Below, piece after piece: positions 24,180 through 32,009 of a stretch of 34,479 nt of DNA (position 1 is its first letter; each line of letters opens with the position of its first letter). Source of the DNA: Streptomyces sp. TRM64462 (GTDB lineage Bacteria; Actinomycetota; Actinomycetes; Streptomycetales; Streptomycetaceae); NCBI RefSeq assembly GCF_013362995.1, contig NZ_JABWDV010000084.1, forward strand, positions 1 through 34,479, written 5' to 3'. The notes under the pieces are model-generated. The model saw nothing but the letters and a program-made list of their open reading frames with translations, was not told the DNA's origin and searched no databases. The translations under genes and the position numbers were made by a program.

Positions 24180-25244
24180 ACGAACATGACCTGTTACCTG
24201 AACTTCCTGCACACGACGATCCGGTTCGACGTCGCCGACGACGCGTCCGGCGCGTTCGCCCCGATCCACCGCTTCTTCCGCCACCTGATGGGCGACAGCG
24301 CCGCGCAGGAGCCGACGTTCCGCGTCGACGTGCGCGCCTACGACCCGGACACGGACGTCGACCCGGAGGTCTGGTCCCTTCCCCCGTCCGTCATCCGGCG
24401 CAGCAACGCCGCCGCGTTCAACTTCGACGCGCACGTCGTCGACGACGGCGGACGCAGGCGCTACGTCAACCGCTACACGCTGCTCGACGCGCCCGCCGAC
24501 ACCGCGCACGACAACGCCTTCCTGATGCGCGTCACCGACGGCTCCACCGTGCAGATGATCGACTTCATCCGCGACCTCGTCATCCGCCACGAGGAGAACC
24601 TCGGCACGGTGGTCCTGCACGCCTCCGGGCTGTACCGCGACGGCGACGCCGTGATCATCGCCGGGCCCAAGGGCGCCGGCAAGACGACGACACTGCTGTC
24701 CGCGCTGCGCAGGCCCGGCTGGCGGTACTTCACCGGCGACAAGCTCTTCGTCACCGTCGAAGGCGACGTCGTCGTCGTCCACCCCTGGCGGGACTACCCG
24801 TACGTCGGTGTGGGCACGCTCCGCGCCGACGCCCGCCTCGAAGAGCTGGTGCGCGAGCACGTGGACGACCGGATCGACACCTACGACCCCGGCCACAAGA
24901 TCCTCGTCGACCCGGATCTCTTCGAGTCCTGGCTCGGATCGGAGTTCTCGGCGGAGCCCAGGCGGCTCGCCGCGCTGCTGCTGCCGGAGGTCAGGCCCGG
25001 GGAGCCGCTGACCGTGCGTCCGCTGACGGACGCCAACGAGCGCTGGGCCCACCTCAACAAGATCGTGGACCGGCAGGCCGACACGACGTTCTTCACCTGG
25101 CAGACGTACCTCGTCCCGGACTACGCCGGGTTCTACCGGTCGCTGTCCGCACTGCGCTCCGTGCTCGGCTCCGTCGACATGATCCGGCTGCGCGGAACCC
25201 TCGACATCGACCCGGACGCCGTACTCAAGGAGGCCGGACGATGA
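24135..25244 (+). CDS. HprK/PEPCK-like P-loop protein
   Basis: The frame opens at ATG 24135, overlapping the previous stop by 4 bp, and encodes 369 residues. In-frame ATGs at 24150, 24165 and 24186 also exist, the first three lying in a 15-bp tandem repeat, so the true start is uncertain. The N-terminal ~160 residues are unrecognised. Walker A is GPKGAGKTTT (177-186), followed by WRYFTGDKLFVTVEGDVVVVHPWRDYPYVGVG, a layout like HPr kinase/PEP carboxykinase-type P-loop proteins seen in several RiPP and other natural-product clusters. No typical Walker B is obvious beyond FTGDKL. It may phosphorylate a small molecule or a protein. A 4-bp overlap links it to the next kinase gene. Confidence 0.65.
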   Translation: MTDSGMTERGMTESGTNMTCYLNFLHTTIRFDVADDASGAFAPIHRFFRHLMGDSAAQEPTFRVDVRAYDPDTDVDPEVWSLPPSVIRRSNAAAFNFDAHVVDDGGRRRYVNRYTLLDAPADTAHDNAFLMRVTDGSTVQMIDFIRDLVIRHEENLGTVVLHASGLYRDGDAVIIAGPKGAGKTTTLLSALRRPGWRYFTGDKLFVTVEGDVVVVHPWRDYPYVGVGTLRADARLEELVREHVDDRIDTYDPGHKILVDPDLFESWLGSEFSAEPRRLAALLLPEVRPGEPLTVRPLTDANERWAHLNKIVDRQADTTFFTWQTYLVPDYAGFYRSLSALRSVLGSVDMIRLRGTLDIDPDAVLKEAGR

Positions 25245-25798
25245 CCGACGCCCCCCGCTCGCTGCGCGTGGCCGTCGTCGGCCTGGCCGGCGCCGGCAAG
25301 TCGACCTGCGCCTCGCTCATCGAGGAGTTCGCCCGCGACAAGGGCCTCACCCACGCCCGGGTGAAGCTCGCCAAGCCGCTGTACGACCTCCAGGAGCAGG
25401 TCTACCGGGCGGCGGGCACCTCGCTGGCCGACGGGGCGCAGGACCAGGTCCTGATGGAGGCGCTGGCCGACGCGATGCGCCGGATACGCCCCGCGTCGCT
25501 CGCCGACGACTTCGTACGCCGCCTGGCGGACACCGACGCGGAGCTGATCGTCAACGACGACCTGCGCGACCCGCACGTGGACGCGCCCGCGCTGCGCGCC
25601 CACGGCTTCCGCGTGCTGCGCGTCACCTGCGAGGAAGGGCTGCGCCAGGAGCGGCTGGCCGAGCGGGGCGACCCGTCGCGCGCCGACCGGTCCACGCGCG
25701 GGATCGACCTCATCGAACCGGACGGAATGATCGACAACAGCGCGGGCCTGGACGCGTACCGGGCCGCCGTCCACGAGCTGCTGGGGAGCTGGCTGTGA
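25241..25798 (+). CDS. Small P-loop kinase, nucleoside-monophosphate-kinase-like
   Basis: A 185-residue protein opening with RVAVVGLAGAGKSTCASLIEEFA, a Walker A of the NMP-kinase/AAA_33 type. ARVKLAKPLYDLQEQVYR is reminiscent of deoxynucleoside-monophosphate kinases. Next come AELIVNDDLRDPHVDAPALRAHGFRVLRVTC, where the acidic pair follows a beta-strand as in the Walker B/DxD strand, and a lid-like arginine-rich stretch (RQERLAERGDPSRADRSTRG). It probably phosphorylates a nucleotide or nucleotide-like metabolite (inference). Overlaps of 4 bp on both sides couple it to the HprK-like gene and to the second dCTP-deaminase-like gene, a suggestive nucleotide-handling trio. Confidence 0.75.
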   Translation: MTDAPRSLRVAVVGLAGAGKSTCASLIEEFARDKGLTHARVKLAKPLYDLQEQVYRAAGTSLADGAQDQVLMEALADAMRRIRPASLADDFVRRLADTDAELIVNDDLRDPHVDAPALRAHGFRVLRVTCEEGLRQERLAERGDPSRADRSTRGIDLIEPDGMIDNSAGLDAYRAAVHELLGSWL

Positions 25799-26322
25799 TA
25801 CTGAGCGGACCGGAGATCCTCGCGGAGGTGCGGGCGGGCCGCATCCACATCGACGACTTCGACCCCGAGCGCGTCGAGCCGAACAGCTACGGCTTCCGGC
25901 TCGCCGACGACATCCTGTGGTACGAGCAGGACGCCATCGACTGCTTCGAGCCGCCCGCGGCCACGCAGGTGAAGATGGGCCCCGAAGGCATGGTGCTGGA
26001 GCCGGGGCGGCTCTACCTCGGCGGCACCATGGAGGCGATGGGCAGCCCGCACTACGCGGCCACGCTCTACGCCTGCCGGTCCGCGTCGACGCTCGGCATC
26101 TGGATCCAGTACAGCGCGCCGCTCGGGCACAGCGGCGCCATCTTCCCCTGGACGCTGGAGATCAAGGTCGCGCACCCGGTCCGCGTCTACCCCGGGATGG
26201 TCATCGGCAAGCTGGCCTTCTGGTCCATGCAGGGCGAGGCCGCCGGGTACGACGGCAAGTACACCGGCTCGCGGTCCGCGGTCGCCTCGCGGTTCAGTCT
26301 GGACGCCCGTGTCGCAGGCTGA
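25795..26322 (+). CDS. dCTP-deaminase-like protein (stand-alone), substituted active site
   Basis: GTG 25795 overlaps the previous stop and gives 175 residues, close to normal Dcd length. It aligns without gaps to the N-terminal domain of the fusion at 15751: VEPNSYGFRLA, VLEPGRLYLGGTMEAMGSPHYAATLYA, VRVYPGMVIGKLAFWSMQG, YDGKYTG. The catalytic Glu equivalent is retained (Glu122, WTLEIKV). However, the phosphate-binding Ser and Arg of E. coli Dcd (Ser111, Arg115) correspond to Arg95 and Thr99, and the motif 3 Asp is His112. A homotrimer would therefore lack part of the normal site. It may form a mixed assembly with the fusion protein, or use a different ligand. The antiporter gene overlaps its 3' end by 14 bp. 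Confidence 0.8.
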   Translation: MILSGPEILAEVRAGRIHIDDFDPERVEPNSYGFRLADDILWYEQDAIDCFEPPAATQVKMGPEGMVLEPGRLYLGGTMEAMGSPHYAATLYACRSASTLGIWIQYSAPLGHSGAIFPWTLEIKVAHPVRVYPGMVIGKLAFWSMQGEAAGYDGKYTGSRSAVASRFSLDARVAG

Positions 26323-27760
26323 TCTGTTCCGGGTGCTCGCGGCGCTCGCGCTGCTGCTCGCCGCCGCGCATCTGGTGGGGCGGCTGTTCGCCCGGTTCCG
26401 CCAGCCCCCGGTGGTCGGCGAGATCCTCGGGGGCCTCCTGCTCGGCCCGACCGTGCTGGGCCGGATGGCCCCCGAGGCGCAGGCGTGGCTGTTCCCGTCG
26501 TCGGGGCCCGTGGCGTCCGGGCTCGCGCTCATCCACCAGATCGGCATGCTGCTGCTGATGTACATGGCGGGCGCCGAGATGCGCACCGTGTTCTCCCGCC
26601 GGGACGGCCGCCCCGTGACGCTGATCGCGGTGGCGGGCATGGCGATGCCGTTCGCGGCGGGGCTGCTGCTCGTCGGGGTGATCGACACCCGGGCGGTGAT
26701 CGGGCCCGCCGGGAACGAGGCGGCGCTGACCCTGGTCGTCGCGTGCGCGATCGCCGTGACCAGCATCCCCGTGATCTCCCGGATCATGCTGGACCTCGGC
26801 ATCATGCGGGGCGCGTTCGCGCGGATCGTGTTGTCCGTCGCGGTCCTGGAGGACGTGGTCCTCAACGTGGTGCTGTCGGTGGCGCTGGGCATGGTGGCGA
26901 CCGGCGCGGCCGGCGAGTTCGGCCTCGCCGCCTGGCTGGGCATCCACTCCGCCAACGCCTCCGCCGTGTACCACGCGCTCGCCTCGACCGGGTTCTTCGT
27001 CCTCATGACGGGAGCCGGGGCGGTGGTCCGGCGCCTGCGCCCCGCGGACGGGCGCCCGGCTCCGTCGGAGGGGATCGCGGTGCGGATGACCGTGCTGCTG
27101 GGCGTGGCGGGCGGCTGCCTGGTCCTCGGCGTGGCTCCGATGCTCGGCGCGTTCGTCGTGGGCCTGCTCGCGGGAGCGCGGCGCCGCGCGGGCACCGGCG
27201 GCGACGAGGGGCGGCCACGGCACGTCCAGCGCTTCGCGTCGGGCTTCTTCATCCCGGTCTACTTCGCCACCGTCGGCCTGAAGCTGGACCTGGTGCATTC
27301 CTTCGACCCGCTGCTCACCGCCGGGTTCCTCGGCGTCGCCTGCGCGGCGAAGGCGGCGAGCGTGTACGCGGGCGCCCGGATGGCGGGCCGGTCGGCGACC
27401 GCCTCCCTCGACCTGGCGCTGGCGCTCAACGCGCGCGGCGGGCCCGGCATCGTCCTGGCGGTGGTCTCCTTCGACGCGGGCATCGTCAACGCCTCCCTGT
27501 TCACCACCCTCATCCTCACCGCCGTCCTCACCTCCCAGGCCGCCGGCTGGTGGCTGGAACGCGCCGTGCGCGCCGGGCGGATCGACACCGACCCGCCCCA
27601 CCCCGACGACGCGGCCACCGCAGACCCGGCCGACTGCGCCGCCCCCGACCAGGCCGCCCCGGACCCGCCCGACTCCGACGAGGGCGCCCCCGACCAGGCC
27701 GCCCCGGACCCGCCCGACTCCGCCCCGCACCGCCGGAAGGCGGGCGCCGCCGTCGACTGA
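26309..27760 (+). CDS. CPA2-family cation/proton antiporter
   Basis: A 483-residue membrane protein starting at GTG 26309 within the preceding gene. About 12 hydrophobic segments are visible. The N-terminal RQPPVVGEILGGLLLGPTVLG and the later FIPVYFATVGLKLDLV are characteristic of KefB/GerN/NapA-type CPA2 exchangers. The last ~65 residues form a hydrophilic proline/aspartate-rich cytoplasmic tail with a duplicated segment. Homologues occur in natural-product clusters, where they may help export or set ion balance during production. It is translationally coupled to the dCTP-deaminase-like gene and followed after 29 bp by an ATP-grasp gene. Confidence 0.88.
   Translation: MSQADLFRVLAALALLLAAAHLVGRLFARFRQPPVVGEILGGLLLGPTVLGRMAPEAQAWLFPSSGPVASGLALIHQIGMLLLMYMAGAEMRTVFSRRDGRPVTLIAVAGMAMPFAAGLLLVGVIDTRAVIGPAGNEAALTLVVACAIAVTSIPVISRIMLDLGIMRGAFARIVLSVAVLEDVVLNVVLSVALGMVATGAAGEFGLAAWLGIHSANASAVYHALASTGFFVLMTGAGAVVRRLRPADGRPAPSEGIAVRMTVLLGVAGGCLVLGVAPMLGAFVVGLLAGARRRAGTGGDEGRPRHVQRFASGFFIPVYFATVGLKLDLVHSFDPLLTAGFLGVACAAKAASVYAGARMAGRSATASLDLALALNARGGPGIVLAVVSFDAGIVNASLFTTLILTAVLTSQAAGWWLERAVRAGRIDTDPPHPDDAATADPADCAAPDQAAPDPPDSDEGAPDQAAPDPPDSAPHRRKAGAAVD
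27640..27722 (+). repeat. 38-bp exact direct repeat in the antiporter tail
   Basis: The 38 bp at 27640-27677 recur exactly at 27685-27722, offset by 45 bp (15 codons), so the reading frame is kept. Each copy encodes APDQAAPDPPDS. This is an in-frame duplication within a low-complexity tail. Confidence 0.9.
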
Positions 27761-27789
27761 GCCCCCTCGCACCGAACCCAAGGAGACCC

Positions 27790-29046
27790 ATGACCAACCA
27801 CCAGGGCCGGCCGGTCGTCGCCCTCGTCGACGCCTACTCGACGGCGAGCCACCTCGCGCCGCTCTTCCACGCCCGGGGATACGCCTGCCTCCACGTCCGC
27901 AGCGTGGCGAACCCCCCGGCCGCGTTCGCGGCGTCCCAGCGCCCCGAGGACTTCCTCGCGACCGTGGTGCACGACGGCGACGTGGACCGCACGGTGGCCG
28001 CACTCGCCCCGTACGGCCCCGTCGCCGTCCTCGCCGGGGCCGAGATCGGCGTCGAACTCGCGGACCGGCTCAGCGAGGCGATGGGACTCCGCACCAACGG
28101 CACCGCCCTGAGCGGCGCCCGCCGCGACAAGTTCCGCATGGTCGAGACCGTCAAGGCCGCCGGAGTCCCCGCCGCCGACCAGATCCTCGCCTCCGACCTC
28201 GACACCCTCATGGAGTGGTACGGGGACAGCGGCCGGCCCGTCGTGCTCAAGCCGGTCCGCAGCGCCCTCAACGACGGCGTGGCCTTCTGCGAGACCGCCG
28301 ACGACGTCCGCGCCGCGTTCACCGCCCTGGTCGGTGCCGACACCGCGGTGGGGCTGCGCAACGACGCCGTCGTCGCCCAGGAGTACCTGGTGGGCGCCGA
28401 GTACTACGTGAATACGGTCAGCCTGGACGGCAGGCACTACGTCTGCGACGTGTGGAAGGCCCAGCACCTCAAGGTCAACGGCGTACGGGACCTCCTCGGC
28501 GGCTCCCAGCTGATGACCCGCCGCGGCCCCGAGCAGGACCAGCTCGTCCCGTACGCCTTCTCCGTCCTCGACGCCCTCGGCATCCGCAACGGCCCGGCGC
28601 ACACCGAACTCAAGCTCACCCCGCAGGGCCCGCGGCTCGTCGAGACCGGCGCCCGGGTGTGCGGGGCGATGCTGCCGGTGCTCACCGGCGCGGCCATCGG
28701 CGAGAGCCAGCTCGAATGGACCGTACGCGCCTACACCGACCCCGAGGCGTTCGAGGCGCTCCGCCACACCGACTACGAGATCGCCCGGCACGCGGTCTGC
28801 GTCAACATGATCTCCCCGGACGGCGGCAAGCTCACCGGATACCCGAGGATGGACGAACTGCGCGCCCTGGAGAGCTTCCACGACGTGCTGGTGAAGGTGG
28901 CGCCCGGCGACGAGATCCACCGCACCGTCAACGATCTCACCTATCCCCTGCTCGTCCACCTCCTCCACGAGGTCGAAGGGGTCGTGGCGCACGACTACAT
29001 GACAGCCCGCTACCTCGACGGGAAGGGCTTCTACGATGTCGCCTAG
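27790..29046 (+). CDS. ATP-grasp carboxylate-amine ligase 2
   Basis: ATG 27790 with AAGGAG just upstream gives 418 residues. The pre-ATP-grasp domain begins VVALVDAYSTASHLAPLFHARGY. The ATP-binding region has RRDKFRMVETVKAAGVPAA, PVVLKPVRSALNDGVAFC and VAQEYLVGAEYYVNTVSLDG. The metal-binding end is AHTELKLTPQGPRLVETGARVCGAMLP, with the two spaced glutamates expected. This is the usual layout of L-amino-acid/dipeptide ligases and related amide-forming enzymes. It is distinct from ligase 1 at 8573 and not obviously a recent duplicate. The EamA transporter gene overlaps its end by 11 bp, so ligation and export genes are coupled. Confidence 0.87.
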   Translation: MTNHQGRPVVALVDAYSTASHLAPLFHARGYACLHVRSVANPPAAFAASQRPEDFLATVVHDGDVDRTVAALAPYGPVAVLAGAEIGVELADRLSEAMGLRTNGTALSGARRDKFRMVETVKAAGVPAADQILASDLDTLMEWYGDSGRPVVLKPVRSALNDGVAFCETADDVRAAFTALVGADTAVGLRNDAVVAQEYLVGAEYYVNTVSLDGRHYVCDVWKAQHLKVNGVRDLLGGSQLMTRRGPEQDQLVPYAFSVLDALGIRNGPAHTELKLTPQGPRLVETGARVCGAMLPVLTGAAIGESQLEWTVRAYTDPEAFEALRHTDYEIARHAVCVNMISPDGGKLTGYPRMDELRALESFHDVLVKVAPGDEIHRTVNDLTYPLLVHLLHEVEGVVAHDYMTARYLDGKGFYDVA

Positions 29047-30025
29047 CCGCCGCACCGCCCTCGTGGGCCCGCTGCTCGTCCTCGGCTACTGCGTCATCAA
29101 CTCCACGAAGTCCGTCCTGGAGGGTTCGCTCGTCCAGGGCCTGTCCCCGGAGTTCATCGCCTTCCACGCCTTCGTCATCGCCCAGGCCGTCTACTTCTTC
29201 ACGCTGCCCGACAAGGCCGCCCTCAAGACGGTGGTCCGGCGCACGCTGCCCGACATGGTGATGCTGAACGTCTCCACCGCGGTCTGCTGGATCGCGGTGC
29301 TCTACGCGTTCACGGTCTTCGAACCCGCCATGGCCAATTCGATCATCATCGGCCTGGGCCCCGCCATCACCATCCTCCTGGGCTTCAAGCTGCGCCCCGG
29401 CACGAAGGTGCTGCCGCTGGAACTCGTCGCGGCCGCCGCGATGCTGGCCGCCATGGGCTTCCTGCTCGCCGCCGCCGCCCGCGGGTCGTCCGCCATCGGC
29501 GACCTGTCGCGCGGTGACCTCGTCGTCGGTGTCGTCTACTGCGTGCTCACGGCCACCTCCCTGTCGGGCATCACCTACTACACGAGGCGGCTCGGCGACG
29601 CGGGCGTGTCCGTGCGGCAGATGATGGCGTCCCGCTTCGTCGTGCTGATCGTGGCGACCCTCGTGCTGATGGCCGTCCGCGACAGCTTCGGCGCCTACAC
29701 CGCGCGGAACGTCGCGGCCATCCTGGCGATCAGCGTCGTCGGCGTGATCATCTCGCTGTACCTCCTCCAGCAGGGCATCGTGCGCACCGAGCCGATCACG
29801 GTGTCCATGCTGTTCGGCACGAACCTGCTGATCACCTATGTCACCCAGTTCCTCGATCCGCGGCTCCACCAGTCCGGTGAGACCTTCGCCGGGATCCTCG
29901 TGGTCTCCGCCGCCATGTGCCTCGGCACCTGGGCGCGCTGGCGCGCGGGGAGACAGGAGGACGCCGGCAAGGACGACGGCGTCGACAGGGAGGACGACGC
30001 CGGGAAGGAGAGGGCCGCCACATGA
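29036..30025 (+). CDS. EamA/DMT-superfamily transporter
   Basis: A 329-residue protein with about ten hydrophobic segments arranged as two five-helix repeats (for example LVGPLLVLGYCVINSTKSVLEGSLV, MANSIIIGLGPAITILLGF, VAAILAISVVGVIISLYLLQQGI). It ends in a charged tail (EDAGKDDGVDREDD). This is typical of drug/metabolite exporters of the EamA family. The ATG lies inside the ligase 2 gene and the phosphoesterase ATG overlaps its stop. It is a second candidate exporter for the pathway product, after the MFS protein in block A. Confidence 0.88.
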   Translation: MSPSRRTALVGPLLVLGYCVINSTKSVLEGSLVQGLSPEFIAFHAFVIAQAVYFFTLPDKAALKTVVRRTLPDMVMLNVSTAVCWIAVLYAFTVFEPAMANSIIIGLGPAITILLGFKLRPGTKVLPLELVAAAAMLAAMGFLLAAAARGSSAIGDLSRGDLVVGVVYCVLTATSLSGITYYTRRLGDAGVSVRQMMASRFVVLIVATLVLMAVRDSFGAYTARNVAAILAISVVGVIISLYLLQQGIVRTEPITVSMLFGTNLLITYVTQFLDPRLHQSGETFAGILVVSAAMCLGTWARWRAGRQEDAGKDDGVDREDDAGKERAAT

Positions 30026-30774
30026 CCGTCCTCGCCCACATCAGCGACCTCCACGTCGACGGCGGTGAGAACAGCCTCCGCCGCGTCGAGCGCACCGTCG
30101 CCCACCTCATGGGCCTGCGGTCCGGCGTCGACGCCGTCGTCGTGACGGGGGATGTCGCCGACCACGGCACCGCCGAGGAGTACCGGCTGGTACGGGAGGC
30201 GCTCGCCCCGCTCCACGACCGCTACCCGGTCCTGCTGTGCCCCGGCAACCACGACGTCCGGGGGGAGTTCCGCGCGGCGTTCCACGGGGAGCGGGGGGAC
30301 GGCCCCGTCGACACCGTCCACGACATCGGCGGCGTACGCGTCCTGATGTGCGACTCCTCCATCCCCGGCCGTCCCGAGGGCCTGCTGGAGCCGGAGACCC
30401 TGCGCCGGCTCGACGACGCCCTGGCCGACGCGCCGCGCACCCCCGCGTTCGTCGCCCTGCACCACCCGCCGCTCGCTCTCGGCATCCCGTTCGTCGACCG
30501 GATCGCCCTGCGCGCCCCGCAGGAACTCGCGGCGGTCCTCCGGCGCCACCCGCAGGTGGCCGCCGTGCTGTGCGGTCACGCCCACACCGCCGCCGCCACG
30601 TCCTTCGCCGGCGTGCCGCTGCGCTGCGCCCCGGCGGTGGCGCCGACGGCCCTCCTGCCCTGGGAGCGGGACCCGGACGGCCCCTGGAGCTCGGCGGAGG
30701 CCCCTCCGGCCATCATGTTCCACCTCCACGCCGACGGCGAACCCCTGACCACGCACGTACGCACCGTGGCCTGA
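30022..30774 (+). CDS. Calcineurin-like metallophosphoesterase (CpdA-like)
   Basis: A 250-residue protein with the full set of dimetal motifs: ISDLHVDGG (DxH), VVTGDVADHG (GD), CPGNHDVRGEF (GNHD), ALHHPPL (H) and CGHAHTAAA (GHxH). The order and length fit class III cyclic-nucleotide phosphodiesterases (CpdA/Rv0805 type), although many relatives act on other phosphodiesters or monoesters. There is no signal peptide, so it is cytoplasmic. The start overlaps the EamA stop (ATGA). Within block B it is a further phosphate-removing enzyme, perhaps for a late deprotection or turnover step (inference). Confidence 0.88.
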   Translation: MTVLAHISDLHVDGGENSLRRVERTVAHLMGLRSGVDAVVVTGDVADHGTAEEYRLVREALAPLHDRYPVLLCPGNHDVRGEFRAAFHGERGDGPVDTVHDIGGVRVLMCDSSIPGRPEGLLEPETLRRLDDALADAPRTPAFVALHHPPLALGIPFVDRIALRAPQELAAVLRRHPQVAAVLCGHAHTAAATSFAGVPLRCAPAVAPTALLPWERDPDGPWSSAEAPPAIMFHLHADGEPLTTHVRTVA

Positions 30775-30802
30775 GCCGACGGGAATTCCACCGGCGACCG
30801 AC

Positions 30803-30832
30803 CCGACAGAAGCCGACAGAAGCTGACAGAAG
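30803..30832 (+). repeat. Three tandem 10-bp repeats upstream of the hydrolase gene
   Basis: CCGACAGAAG (30803-30812), CCGACAGAAG (30813-30822) and CTGACAGAAG (30823-30832) lie in the 71-bp gap before the beta-lactamase-fold gene. The 10-bp period is close to one helical turn of DNA, so a protein could bind one face. They end just before that gene's Shine-Dalgarno (AAGGGGAC). Confidence 0.85.
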
Positions 30833-30845
30833 GGGACGTACCAGC

Positions 30846-32000
30846 GTGAACGACGAAGGACCCCACCCGGTGCACGGGTGGACGGACACCGGATACGAGG
30901 GGGTGCGCGAGGCGTTCGCCCAGGTGGTGCGCGCCCAGCCCCAGACCCCCGGGCAGCAGCTCGCGGTGTACCGGCACGGCCGCCGGGTGGTGGACCTCTG
31001 GGCGGGCCCCGGGACGGACGGCGACTCGCTCACCGGCGTGTACTCGGTGTCCAAGGGCGCCGCGTACCTGGTCGTCGCCCTCCTCGTCCAGGACGGCGTC
31101 CTCGACCTCGACCGCGAGGTGGCCGCCTACTGGCCGGAGTTCGGGCAGGCCGGGAAGGAGGACGTCACGCTGCGGCAGCTCCTGGCCCACCAGGCGGGCG
31201 TCATCGGCGTCGACGAGCACTTCACCGTGGACGAGCTGGCCGACGACCGCGTGCTCGCCGAGCGCCTCGCGGGGCAGGCCCCGTACTGGAAGCCCGGCAC
31301 GGCCTTCGGCTACCACGGCCTGGTCATCGGCGCCCTCGCGGGCGAGGTCGTGCGCCGGGCCACCGGCCGGACGCTGCGGGACTGGTGGGAACACCGGGTG
31401 CGCCGCCCGTACGGGCTCGACTTCCACCTCGGCCTGCCGAAGGAGCTGGAGCCCCGCTACCTGCCGGTGCGGCCCGCCGTCCCGGAGCCCGGAGCCGTCC
31501 CCGAGGACGCCCTGCCCGGGGCTGCCGTGCCCGAAGGGGAGAACCTGGGCGCGATCGCCTTCAGCACGCGGTACCTGCCCGACCTGGCCGCCTTCGCGAA
31601 CGTCCGGCGCACGCGGGAGCTCGGCCAGGCGTCGGCGGGCGGCGTCGCCTCCGCACGCGGCGCGGCCGGGGCGTACGCGGCGGTGCTCGGCGGCACCGAC
31701 GGCGCGCCGCCGCTGCTCACCGAGGACACGGTCGCCGCGTTCACCCGGCCCCACTCCGTCGGCCTCGACGTCGTGACCAAGGGGGAGAGCCGGTTCGGGG
31801 TGGGCTTCCTGCTGTACGACGCTCGCTTCCCGGCTCTGGGCCCGGGCGCCTTCGGGCACGCGGGCGCGGCCGGCTCCCTCGCGTTCGCGAGCCCGCGGCA
31901 CGGTCTCGCGTACGCCTACATACGCCGGAGCTTCGCTGTCGGCGACGCGGCGGACCGGGAGAACACCCTGCTCGTCGACGCTGTGCTGGCCGCGGACTGA
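30846..32000 (+). CDS. Serine beta-lactamase-fold hydrolase/esterase (class C-like)
   Basis: GTG 30846 gives 384 residues. The catalytic SxxK is Ser67-Val-Ser-Lys70 in GVYSVSKGAAYL, the Tyr motif is FGYHGLVIGAL, and the third motif region is FGHAGAAGSLAFASP. Sequence style (LLAHQAGV, WKPGTAFGYHG) matches the EstB/beta-lactamase-related family, usually esterases, peptidases or transacylases more than antibiotic-hydrolysing enzymes. No signal peptide is present. It is separated from block B by 71 bp with repeats and may have its own promoter, so it could be a cluster member or a core gene. The terminator at 32010-32036 follows. Confidence 0.85.
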   Translation: MNDEGPHPVHGWTDTGYEGVREAFAQVVRAQPQTPGQQLAVYRHGRRVVDLWAGPGTDGDSLTGVYSVSKGAAYLVVALLVQDGVLDLDREVAAYWPEFGQAGKEDVTLRQLLAHQAGVIGVDEHFTVDELADDRVLAERLAGQAPYWKPGTAFGYHGLVIGALAGEVVRRATGRTLRDWWEHRVRRPYGLDFHLGLPKELEPRYLPVRPAVPEPGAVPEDALPGAAVPEGENLGAIAFSTRYLPDLAAFANVRRTRELGQASAGGVASARGAAGAYAAVLGGTDGAPPLLTEDTVAAFTRPHSVGLDVVTKGESRFGVGFLLYDARFPALGPGAFGHAGAAGSLAFASPRHGLAYAYIRRSFAVGDAADRENTLLVDAVLAAD

Positions 32001-32009
32001 GGGCATGCG

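Noticed and set aside
15751..26322. Reading the Dcd-like genes as an anti-phage nucleotide-depletion system
   Set aside because: dCTP deaminases do act in phage defence, but these have substituted active sites. They sit in an operon with ligases and exporters, which fits biosynthesis better.
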